Part shown: in pieces, positions 1 to 6,560 of the stretch
Layout: every line of letters starts with the position of its first letter
Numbering within the stretch: position 1 is the first letter of the stretch
Assembly (NCBI GenBank): GCA_004557805.1
Contig: SFFS01000019.1
Location: forward strand, 1 to 21,984
From: Clostridiales bacterium
GTDB taxonomy: Bacteria > Bacillota > Clostridia > Christensenellales > Aristaeellaceae
Reading direction: 5' to 3'
DNA length: 21,984 nt
Made by a program: the position numbers and the translations under genes
Notes under the pieces: generated by a model
Seen by the model: the letters and a program-made list of their open reading frames with translations, nothing else
Databases searched by the model: none
Told to the model about the DNA's origin: nothing

Positions 1-7
1 GGCGCGC

Positions 8-415
8 CAAACCACAGGCAGAAGAAATGACTGTGGCATGAACGCCGCAGAAGCGGCAAACGCCGTGCGGCGCAGGGCGCGGGAACCGATTTTTTAGCGC
101 GAGCGCAGGAAAAAAAGAACTGAGCGGTTCGAGTTTTTCCACAGAACGCGAGTACGAAGAGCGAGAGCGCGTCAAACCACGGATGGGAAAAAAGCATTCG
201 CACCATGAATCCCGTACTGGCGGCAAATGCCGTGCGGCGCAGGGCGCGGGAACCGATTTTTTAGCGCGAGCGCAGGGAAAAAAGAACTGAGCGGTTCGTG
301 CTTTTTCGCAGAACGCGAGTACGAAAGGCGAAGGTGAGTCAAACCACAGGAGGGAAAAAGCATTCGCGGCATGAACGCCGCACTGGCGACAAACGCCGTG
401 CGCCGCAAGCGCGCG
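8..415. repeat. Tandem non-coding repeat, unit about 166 bp, about 2.5 copies
   Basis: Three copies begin with CAAACCAC at 8, 173 and 340, giving periods of 165 and 167 bp. Shared landmarks in the first two copies are GGGAACCGAT (81 and 248), a TTTTTTAGCGCGAGCGCAGG block, GAACTGAGCGGTTC and ACGCGAGTACGAA. The third copy keeps the first 70 or so bases (AAAGCATTCGC, ATGAACGCCGCAC, AAACGCCGTGCG) and then diverges. Small inverted repeats recur inside the unit, such as GCGGC-ATGAAC-GCCGC at 366-381 and TTCGT/ACGAA at 295-325. Reading frames crossing it look like artefacts: they are Arg/Pro/Ala-rich, have no ribosome site and match no family I know. I see no gene from 1 to 574. The function is unknown; it could be a dispersed intergenic repeat, a structured RNA or a mobile-element edge. 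Confidence 0.8.
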
Positions 416-499
416 GAGACATTTTTCCCGCCCTGCCGCGCTGCTTTCCGGCCGCGCTTTGCGCGGCAAAAAAATTATGATTTGTCCCCAGCAAACCTA

Positions 500-528
500 T
501 TGCATTTCGCTGAGAAGTGTGGTAGAAT
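500..528 (+). promoter_or_regulatory. Sigma-A-type promoter of the J-domain gene
   Basis: TTGCAT at 500-505 and TAGAAT at 523-528 are separated by exactly 17 bp. The predicted start of transcription is near 535, leaving a leader of about 40 bases before the ATG at 575. Confidence 0.65.
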
Positions 529-574
529 TCGAAAGTCAAAGAAAGTCTATACAGACGGAAAGGCGGTGCGCCTT

Positions 575-1222
575 ATGACGGACTATTACAAGGTGCTCGG
601 CGTGCCGAAGACGGCAACGGCCGAAGAAATTAAAAAAGCATACCGCAAGCTGGCAAAGCAGTATCACCCCGATGCGAACGGCGGCGATAAGGCGGCGGAG
701 CAGCAGTTTATCAAGATAAATCAGGCGTACGACACGCTGGGCGACGAGAAAAAGCGCAAGGAATACGATGAGATGCGCGAGAACCCGTTCGCCGGTGCGA
801 GCGGCGCGGGCGGCAGCCCCTTCGGCGGAGGACGCAGCGGCGGCTGGAGCTATTCCGGCAACGTCAACATGGATGACCTCGGCGATCTGGGCGACCTGTT
901 CGGCGGCATTTTCGGCCGCGGCGGGGCGCGTGGGTTCGGCGGCGCGTCGCGGGCGGCGCAATCGCTCGATCAGGAAGCGCGCTGCGAGATTCCGCCGTGG
1001 ATCGCCGCGCTCGGCGGCAAAATCGACGTGCGCGTTGCCGATAAGACGCTGTCGGTGAAAATCCCGGCGGGGTCGCGCGCGGGGCAGAAGCTGCGCCTGC
1101 GCGGCCAGGGCCTTTCGGCCGGCGGCAGGACGGGCGATCTGCTGATCGAACTGGTGATCCAGAACCCCAGAACGCTTACGCCCGCGCAGCGCGAACTGTA
1201 CGAAAAGCTTTCCAGAACCTGA
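575..1222 (+). CDS. DnaJ/CbpA-like J-domain co-chaperone, short form
   Basis: This 215-residue protein would recruit DnaK (Hsp70) and stimulate its ATPase in the cytoplasm. Residues 1-70 form a J domain (starts TDYYKVLGV) with the HPD motif at 31-33 that contacts DnaK. Residues 72-130 are a Gly/Phe-rich linker. Residues 135-215 resemble one DnaJ C-terminal beta domain (VKIPAG, LRLRGQGL, GDLLIEL). There is no CxxCxGxG zinc finger, and only one C-terminal domain is visible where CbpA and DnaJ carry two, so it is much shorter than CbpA (about 300 residues). The reading frame is open upstream to 371, but I chose ATG 575 because J-domain homology starts there and the promoter lies at 500-528. No dnaK or grpE is adjacent, so it is probably an accessory rather than the main DnaJ. 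Confidence 0.88.
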   Translation: MTDYYKVLGVPKTATAEEIKKAYRKLAKQYHPDANGGDKAAEQQFIKINQAYDTLGDEKKRKEYDEMRENPFAGASGAGGSPFGGGRSGGWSYSGNVNMDDLGDLGDLFGGIFGRGGARGFGGASRAAQSLDQEARCEIPPWIAALGGKIDVRVADKTLSVKIPAGSRAGQKLRLRGQGLSAGGRTGDLLIELVIQNPRTLTPAQRELYEKLSRT

Positions 1223-1230
1223 TCGAAAAC

Positions 1231-1302
1231 GGCCCGCCGGAGAAAAACGGCGGGCCGAAAATATTTCTGATGCACGCCCGGATTGCCGGGCATACTCTTT
1301 TT
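1231..1302 (+). terminator. Tandem hairpins after the J-domain gene, probable terminator
   Basis: The first stem pairs GGCCCGCCG (1231-1239) with CGGCGGGCC (1248-1256). A second stem pairs GCCCGG (1276-1281) with CCGGGC (1286-1291) and is followed by ATACTCTTTTT. The second has the better T-run for plus-strand termination. Because the small reading frame at 1320 follows at once, this could instead be an attenuator or partial terminator. Confidence 0.5.
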
Positions 1303-1319
1303 GAAAGAGGTGAAGCAAA

Positions 1320-1454
1320 ATGACGCTTGGATATTGCTATTATATTGACAGCGACGGAGTCGTGCACGATTTGCTGACCGAGAGCATCGAGGCGGAATAC
1401 CGCGCCGACGAGGAACGGGAACGCGCCGCCGTTACAGGCGCGCCAGCGCGATAA
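1320..1454 (+). CDS. Small hypothetical protein, 44 residues
   Basis: I do not recognise this protein. It begins MTLGYCYYIDSDG, with an acidic, Arg-rich tail (EAEYRADEERERAA). The support is a strong ribosome site, AGAGGTGA at 1306-1313, seven bases before ATG 1320, and an intergenic position between the J-domain terminator and the convergent rlmA gene. Its last 23 bases overlap the 3' end of rlmA on the other strand. A perfect small hairpin, CTCTTT (1295-1300) with AAAGAG (1304-1309), would bury part of the ribosome site, so translation may be conditional. No signal peptide or membrane segment is seen. It could be a real small protein or a chance frame; the ribosome site is the main argument. 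Confidence 0.45.
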   Translation: MTLGYCYYIDSDGVVHDLLTESIEAEYRADEERERAAVTGAPAR

Positions 1455-2265
1455 TTTCCATATCGATCGTGATCTCGCTCAGGCTCGAAAGATCGAGCGA
1501 GGACAGGTCGGCCGTATGCGCCATGGGCGTCATGCGCACCGCATCGGCGCGCACGGAAGCGTCCAGCGGCGCGGCATAGGTCAGCGTTTCCTGCGCAAGC
1601 ATGGCGAAACGGCCGTCGCCCGCTTCGTCCAGGCGGCGGACGACGTCGCCGTTGTCGTATTCGCCCTTGCCGGTCAGCGCGCGGATCTCGCGCAGATAGC
1701 CGCTGCGCGGCAGCGCCTTTAGAAGCAGCCCGCCCGGAGCGAGCACGCGCGCGAATTCGGCGTAATGCGCGGGAGTGAAAACATCCAGCAGCGCTGTGGC
1801 GGCGCCGTCGCGCACGGGAATGCGCGTGAGATCGGCCACCAGAAACGCAATGCGGCGCGCCGTTTCGTCCTTCGGGCCGGAGGAAGCCAGCGCGATTCCC
1901 TCGCGCGAAAGATCGAACGCGACGATATCGTCGAACAGCGGAGCAAGCGAGCGTGCATAGAATCCCTCGCCGCAGCCCGCGTCCACAAGCAGCGCGCGGT
2001 TCGGCGCATGCGCCTTGCACAGCCGCGAAAGCGTCTGCACCACGGGCGCATACGCGCCGCTTTCCAGCACGCGGCGGCGGCTTTCAAACAGCGCGCGGCC
2101 GTAGACCGCGTCCTGCCGGCGGTTCGGCGCGAGGTTTACAAAGCCCTTGCGCGCGACGTCGTAGCAATGTCCGCTTTCACAGACAAGGCTGCCGTCCCGC
2201 CGGGCGAAGGCCCTGCCGCATGCGGGGCAGCGCAGCTGCGCCAGCGCGGGAAACCCGGCGGTCAT
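1432..2265 (-). CDS. rlmA: 23S rRNA (guanine-N1)-methyltransferase RlmA
   Basis: The product (277 residues) is predicted to transfer a methyl group from S-adenosylmethionine to N1 of a guanine in hairpin 35 of 23S rRNA. The position is G745 for the E. coli enzyme and G748 for the RlmA(II)/TlrB group linked to tylosin resistance. An N-terminal zinc site has Cys13, Cys16, Cys29 and His33, followed by YDVARKGFVNL, typical of RlmA. The SAM-binding motif VDAGCGEGFY is at 94-103, and later DLTRIPVRDG and APGGLLLKALP fit a class I methyltransferase. I chose ATG 2265 because it overlaps the ulaE stop as ATGA and places the zinc motif at its usual distance; the frame stays open upstream only within ulaE. 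Translation is probably coupled to ulaE, an unusual partner. Which of G745 or G748 is modified cannot be decided here. Confidence 0.88.
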   Translation of the reverse strand: MTAGFPALAQLRCPACGRAFARRDGSLVCESGHCYDVARKGFVNLAPNRRQDAVYGRALFESRRRVLESGAYAPVVQTLSRLCKAHAPNRALLVDAGCGEGFYARSLAPLFDDIVAFDLSREGIALASSGPKDETARRIAFLVADLTRIPVRDGAATALLDVFTPAHYAEFARVLAPGGLLLKALPRSGYLREIRALTGKGEYDNGDVVRRLDEAGDGRFAMLAQETLTYAAPLDASVRADAVRMTPMAHTADLSSLDLSSLSEITIDMEIIALARL

Positions 2266-3119
2266 TCCTGCGTACCGGCGAACGCCGCGTCGAGCGCGCC
2301 GCGCGCATAGGCGCACGTTTGCGCAAGGCGCGCCTGCCAGTCCGCGCGGCCGTCGTGCCAGAATTCGGCGACGAAGCGGCGCACGCCGTTTTCGCGCGCG
2401 CACTGCGCGCCTGTGACAAAATCAACGTGTCCCGCGCCGAAGTCCAGATCGCGGTACTGGCCGGGCAGCGTTTCCTTCAGGTGCATCGCCACGAAACGGC
2501 CGCGCCCCAGCGCGAGATCGGTGTAAACGTCGCCGCCGTACAGCTTCGCGGCGTTGGTGAGGTTGCCCAGATCGGGGTACACGCCCAGATACGGCGAATC
2601 GATCCTGCGGACGTATTCCATCGCCTTGGCGACGGTGTCCATGAACGGCGTTTCCATCGTTTCAAAGCCGAGCGTCACGCCGTACTGCGCGGCGTAATCG
2701 ACGCCGCGGGCAAGCCCCTGCTCGAACAGCGCACGCGTGTCTTCGCCGCCCTGTTCGTAATAAACGTCGTAGCCGGCCAGCTGAATGACGCGCACGCCCA
2801 GATCGTCGGCCAGGCGCACGGCCTTGCGGAAGATTTCCGCGCTGCGCGCGCGGATGGATGCGTCGCGGCTGCCGAGCGGATACTTACGGTGGCCGCTGAG
2901 GCAGATGGAACGGATGGCCAGTCCCGCTTCGCTCATATCGCGCAGGAGCGCCTCGCGCTCGTCCTGCGTCCAGTCGAGCCGCGCGAGCTTTGCGTCGGTT
3001 TCATCGACGCTCATTTCGAGAAAATCATAGCCGCTCCGCTTTGCGGCGGAGAGCATCTGAAGAAACGTCATGCCGGCGGGCATGGCTTTTTCATACAGGC
3101 CAAGCTGATAGCTGCTCAT
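2262..3119 (-). CDS. ulaE: L-ribulose-5-phosphate 3-epimerase (L-xylulose-5-phosphate 3-epimerase), UlaE/SgbU family
   Basis: The 285-residue TIM-barrel enzyme interconverts L-xylulose 5-phosphate and L-ribulose 5-phosphate in the cytoplasm. From memory the match to E. coli UlaE runs end to end: LGLYEKAMPAG at the start, DFLEMSVDETDAKLARLDW, ICLSGHRKYPLGS, VIQLAGYDVYYEQGG, YPDLGNLTN and VAMHLKETLPGQY. Glu and His residues expected to hold the metal fall in these conserved blocks. The ribosome site is GGAG in the 24-base gap after lyxK, nine bases from the ATG. It is the middle gene of lyxK-ulaE-rlmA, so the upstream kinase probably supplies its substrate. The following 4-epimerase (AraD/UlaF) needed to reach D-xylulose 5-phosphate is not clearly present in the window. 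Confidence 0.9.
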   Translation of the reverse strand: MSSYQLGLYEKAMPAGMTFLQMLSAAKRSGYDFLEMSVDETDAKLARLDWTQDEREALLRDMSEAGLAIRSICLSGHRKYPLGSRDASIRARSAEIFRKAVRLADDLGVRVIQLAGYDVYYEQGGEDTRALFEQGLARGVDYAAQYGVTLGFETMETPFMDTVAKAMEYVRRIDSPYLGVYPDLGNLTNAAKLYGGDVYTDLALGRGRFVAMHLKETLPGQYRDLDFGAGHVDFVTGAQCARENGVRRFVAEFWHDGRADWQARLAQTCAYARGALDAAFAGTQE

Positions 3120-3143
3120 TTGTTCTTTTCTCCTTTTTGCGCG

Positions 3144-4655
3144 TTATCGTTTGAGCGTTTTCCAAAGCGGCTTGAGCGCTTCGTTCGCGGCGAGGAAGGC
3201 CTCGTATTTGCGGCGGTATTTTTCGCTGCGGGCCGGGTCGGGCAGGTAGGTTCTGCCGGGATGCGTCATCGCGGCGGCGGCGTCCTGCAGCGTTTCAAAG
3301 CATCCTCCGGCGACGGCCGCCGTCATGGCCGCGCCCAGCGCGCCCAGCTCGCTGACCTCGACCGTTTCCACCGGCATTTCGAACACGTCGGCGAACATCT
3401 GCACCCATTTCGGGCTGTTCACCACGCCGCCGGCGAGCCGCGCGGCCTTCGCGGGCGTTTCGCGGCTGCGGTTGAGGCGGTCCACCTGCAATTTGTGGAT
3501 GAAGCAGACGCACTCGTACACTGCGCGCAGCATATCCTCGCGCGTGTGCGAACCGTCCAGCCCGAGGAACGCGCCGGTGGCCTTTGCGTCGTCGCAGCCG
3601 CCGTAGAGGTAGGGCAGGAAGACGATGCGGTTATCGTCCGGCTCGCGCTCAAGCACGAGGTTCGCGGTTTCATACAGCGGAAGTCCCTTTTCCTTCGCGG
3701 CTTCGCGCAGGAAGTTGTTGACAAACCATTCGAGGTTGCTCGCCGACGTGGGCGCGCTCTCCTCGGCCAGATAATAGCCCGGCAGGCAGTAGAGCGAGTT
3801 CATCTTTACGGAATGATCGAGCACCGGCGCCTTTGCGATATATTCGTTGATCGCCCAGGTACCGGCGATGGAGGCGATATCCTCGCCGTCGACGACGTTC
3901 ATGGCGATGGCGCAGGCGTCGATGTCGAACAGCCCCGCTGCCACGGGCGTGCCCTCGCGCAGTCCCGAAAGCGCCGCGGCTTCCGCCGTTACGCGGCCGC
4001 AGCAGGCGAACGAATCGGCCAGCGGAGGCAGCTTTTCGGAAATGGAAGCGTCCAGCCCGAGCAGCGTGAGAATCTGCGGATCGTATTGCCGGGTGTGCAG
4101 GTTGACAAGGTTGGAGCCGGACATATCGGTGATTTCGGCGTGCGCCTCGCCCGTGAGACGGAAGCGGATATAATCCTTTACATCGAAAATATACTGCGTG
4201 CGGGAGAGCACGTCCGGTTCATGCTCCATCAGCCAGCGCAGCAGCGCTACTGGCTGGCAGGCCATAACGCTCTGACAGGTGAGTGAGAAGAGCTTTTCGG
4301 CCGTGCCGTCGGCGTTCCAACGGTCAATGCAATCGTATGCACGGGAATCGGTGGAAACGATGCCGCGGCGCGCGGGTTTGCCGTCGAAGCCGACGAGATA
4401 AAGCCCCTTGCCGTGGCCGCTCATGGACACGCCGAGAATCTCTTCCGGCTGCACGCCGGCTCTGCGGATTGTTTCGCGCACCACGCGCGCGTTGACGAGC
4501 CAGAGCTCTTCCATATCGCGCTCGGTGAAGCCGGGCCGCGGGGTCAGAAGGCGTGTGTTTTCCTTTGCCTGCGCGATTTCGCGCCCGGAAAGATCAAATA
4601 ATACCGCCTTGGAGCTGGTGCCGCCATTGTCAATGCCTAGAACGTATTTCGACAT
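3144..4655 (-). CDS. lyxK: FGGY-family carbohydrate kinase, L-xylulokinase-like
   Basis: This 503-residue cytoplasmic kinase probably phosphorylates L-xylulose or a close ketose with ATP. The N-terminal actin-like fold starts YVLGIDNGGTSSKAVLFD (phosphate-1 motif). GFTERDMEELW, SMSGHGKGLYLV and STDSRAYDCIDRW resemble E. coli LyxK (SAQGKGLFL, PGWAERDMAELW). ESAPTSASNLEWF and LPYLYGG match LyxK better than ribulokinase, glycerol kinase or LsrK. The C-terminal half has LAGGVVNSPKWVQMFADV and ELGALGAAMTA, the usual FGGY signature and adenosine region. It is the first gene of the minus-strand operon, with promoter at 4691-4719 and a GAGG ribosome site. Pairing with ulaE, which uses L-xylulose 5-phosphate, supports the substrate call, but FGGY specificity cannot be proven from sequence alone; L-ribulose and L-fuculose remain possible. 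Confidence 0.82.
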   Translation of the reverse strand: MSKYVLGIDNGGTSSKAVLFDLSGREIAQAKENTRLLTPRPGFTERDMEELWLVNARVVRETIRRAGVQPEEILGVSMSGHGKGLYLVGFDGKPARRGIVSTDSRAYDCIDRWNADGTAEKLFSLTCQSVMACQPVALLRWLMEHEPDVLSRTQYIFDVKDYIRFRLTGEAHAEITDMSGSNLVNLHTRQYDPQILTLLGLDASISEKLPPLADSFACCGRVTAEAAALSGLREGTPVAAGLFDIDACAIAMNVVDGEDIASIAGTWAINEYIAKAPVLDHSVKMNSLYCLPGYYLAEESAPTSASNLEWFVNNFLREAAKEKGLPLYETANLVLEREPDDNRIVFLPYLYGGCDDAKATGAFLGLDGSHTREDMLRAVYECVCFIHKLQVDRLNRSRETPAKAARLAGGVVNSPKWVQMFADVFEMPVETVEVSELGALGAAMTAAVAGGCFETLQDAAAAMTHPGRTYLPDPARSEKYRRKYEAFLAANEALKPLWKTLKR

Positions 4656-4690
4656 TCTGCTGCGCCTCGTTTCATGCTTTTTCAGATTTT

Positions 4691-4719
4691 ATTATAGCAA
4701 AACGCGCCGATGGGCGCAA
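4691..4719 (-). promoter_or_regulatory. Promoter of lyxK-ulaE-rlmA
   Basis: Read on the minus strand, TTGCGC (4714-4719) and TATAAT (4691-4696) are exactly 17 bp apart. The transcript would start near 4685 with a leader of about 30 bases. It runs divergently from the sensor-kinase promoter next to it. Confidence 0.75.
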
Positions 4720-4742
4720 GGCTTGCAGCAATCGGCTTGCGC
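4714..4742. promoter_or_regulatory. Inverted repeat spanning both -35 boxes, candidate operator
   Basis: GCGCAAG (4714-4720) and CTTGCGC (4736-4742) are perfect inverted copies around a 15-base centre that holds the palindrome TTGC-A-GCAA (4723-4731). The outer arms contain the two divergent -35 boxes, so a protein bound here could control both operons. The arms could also simply be the two identical -35 elements. The regulator is unknown; the YesN-like protein encoded next door is one candidate. Confidence 0.45.
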
Positions 4743-4765
4743 ATGCGCCCGCCATATGGTATAAA
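4737..4765 (+). promoter_or_regulatory. Promoter of the two-component system
   Basis: TTGCGC (4737-4742) and TATAAA (4760-4765) are 17 bp apart. Transcription would begin near 4772, with the TTG start at 4800 and ribosome site GGGGGAG just before it. Confidence 0.7.
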
Positions 4766-4799
4766 GAAGAAAAAAGCATACGAAGCGGGGGAGAGCACG

Positions 4800-6560
4800 T
4801 TGAAACGGAAAAGAAAGCCGTTGTTTGCCAACGTTTCTGTCAAGGTGACGCTGGGGTTCCTGTTCGCCATTGTGGCGATCATCCCCATGCTCTCCATCGG
4901 CTATATATCAATGCACACGTTTTCAAACACGGTGCTGGAAAGAAGCGTGCAGCAGAGCCTGAGCCGGCTGGAGCTGGTGGAATACAGGACGATCGATAAA
5001 ATCCGCGAGAAGCACCGCAGCACGCTTCTGGCCGCGTTCGATGAAAACATGCGGGCCTACTTCGAAGCGGATGCATCCCGGCTGCCGGGCAGCCGCAGCA
5101 TCGTTGAAAACGAGACGCGCAAGCAGCTGATCGGGCTGTTCAACAGTCAGGAGGACGCGGCGGTGAAGCTCGTCTCGCTCGACGGGACGCGCACGGTGAT
5201 GAAGGACGTGACGCACAGCGGCGTGCGCGCGTTCGCCTCGCAGGAGGAGCTGACCAGCCTTTCGCAGTTCCGCCTGTTCGATCATTGGGGCGCGCCCACG
5301 CGCATCGGCGGCGAAGCCGTGCTGCCGTATGAGCGCATTGTGCTCGATCTGGAGAACTGGCCCGCGGCCATGCTGATCGTCTATGTGAAGGAAACGCTTC
5401 TTTATAACCTGTACAGCGGCTATCTCGGGCCGGAAACGGGCGCGTTCTATATCGTCAACGGCGCGGGACAGATCGTTTCCGCTTCGGACCGGGATGCGTT
5501 TGGCGGCGATATCGCCGCCATTGGGCTGACGACCGGCGCGCTTTCGCAGGAGAGCGGCTATCTGCGCGCGGGAGACGACACATACGCTTATCGCGCCAAC
5601 CCGCAGCGCGGGCTGTATTTCATCGAAGAGATTCCGCACAGCGTCATCACCTCCGGCACGCGGGAGATTCTCAAATCGATGCTCTATGTGATGCTCGTCA
5701 GCCTGGCGGCGTGCGTCCTGCTCGGCTCGCTTATGGCGCGCTCGTTCACGCAGCCGCTTTACCGGCTTATCGGCCGCATCCAGCCGCACGACCCGTCCGG
5801 CGCGGAACCGATTTCCAGCCGAAACGAAATCGCCATCCTTTCCGACCGGTACGACCGTATCGTCGACCGGCTGAACACGCTCATTGCCGAATATTATGAA
5901 GAGCAGCGCAAGAAGAAAGAAGCCGAAATCCGCGCGCTCGAATTCCAGATTAACCCGCACTTCCTCTATAATACGCTCTCCACGATCGTCTGGCTGATCG
6001 AGGCGAACGAGGGAAAGGAAGCCATCCGCATCACCAAGGAGCTGGCGGCGTTCTTCCGCATCAGCGTCAGCAAGGGGAGCGAGTCGATCCGCATTGCGGA
6101 GGAGGTGCGCCATGTGATGCTGTATACCGACATCCAGAGCGCGCGCTATGAAGGGATTGATTTCGCCGCGCAGGTGCCCGGCGAGCTGCTCGATTATTAT
6201 ACGCCCAAGCTGATCCTGCAGCCACTGGTGGAAAACGCGATCATCCATGCGCTGCAAAAGAGCGAGGAGAAGCGCTGCCGCATCCGGGTGCGCGCGTTTG
6301 AAGATGCGGACGATATTGTTTTTGAGGTGAGCGACGACGGCGCAAGCGCCACGGAGGAGACGATCGCCGGGATGAACGAATTCCTGCGCAGCCGCCGCGA
6401 GACGGGCGACAGGCGCTACGGCATCGGCATTTCCAACGTACACGACCGCGTGGCGATGCGCTTCGGCGAAGGCTACGGCCTGAGCTACCGCCGTGAAAAC
6501 GGTCTGACCGTCGCCAGCGTGCGCATTCGCAAGCAGAAGGGAGCGGAAACGGATGTATAA
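4800..6560 (+). CDS. YesM-type sensor histidine kinase
   Basis: This 586-residue membrane kinase would detect an extracellular cue, probably the sugar or its binding protein, and phosphorylate the next gene's product. A first membrane helix lies at about residues 13-35. An extracytoplasmic sensor region runs to about 288, a second helix is at about 290-313 (SMLYVMLVSLAACVLLG), and a HAMP-like linker follows. A His_kinase domain has FQINPHFLYN with the phosphoacceptor His387. The ATPase part has LILQPLVENAIIHAL (N box), VSDDG and YGIGISNVHDRV (G box). I chose TTG 4800: GGAG lies seven bases upstream and the basic KRKRK start directly precedes the first helix; the frame is open to an upstream ATG at 4710, but that would precede the promoter. 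It overlaps the response regulator gene by 8 bases. Confidence 0.9.
   Translation: MKRKRKPLFANVSVKVTLGFLFAIVAIIPMLSIGYISMHTFSNTVLERSVQQSLSRLELVEYRTIDKIREKHRSTLLAAFDENMRAYFEADASRLPGSRSIVENETRKQLIGLFNSQEDAAVKLVSLDGTRTVMKDVTHSGVRAFASQEELTSLSQFRLFDHWGAPTRIGGEAVLPYERIVLDLENWPAAMLIVYVKETLLYNLYSGYLGPETGAFYIVNGAGQIVSASDRDAFGGDIAAIGLTTGALSQESGYLRAGDDTYAYRANPQRGLYFIEEIPHSVITSGTREILKSMLYVMLVSLAACVLLGSLMARSFTQPLYRLIGRIQPHDPSGAEPISSRNEIAILSDRYDRIVDRLNTLIAEYYEEQRKKKEAEIRALEFQINPHFLYNTLSTIVWLIEANEGKEAIRITKELAAFFRISVSKGSESIRIAEEVRHVMLYTDIQSARYEGIDFAAQVPGELLDYYTPKLILQPLVENAIIHALQKSEEKRCRIRVRAFEDADDIVFEVSDDGASATEETIAGMNEFLRSRRETGDRRYGIGISNVHDRVAMRFGEGYGLSYRRENGLTVASVRIRKQKGAETDV

Noticed and set aside
8..415. 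CRISPR-like array
   Set aside because: The unit is about 166 bp with similarity along its whole length; there are no short constant repeats with variable spacers and no cas genes.
371..574. N-terminal extension of the J-domain protein
   Set aside because: The extra 68 codons lie in the repeat region and across the promoter, are Arg-rich and unlike any J-protein leader; homology begins at ATG 575.
1953..4286. Plus-strand open frame of 777 codons
   Set aside because: It is a shadow of rlmA, ulaE and lyxK on the other strand, caused by high GC; composition is Arg/Ala/His-rich and no family motifs are present.
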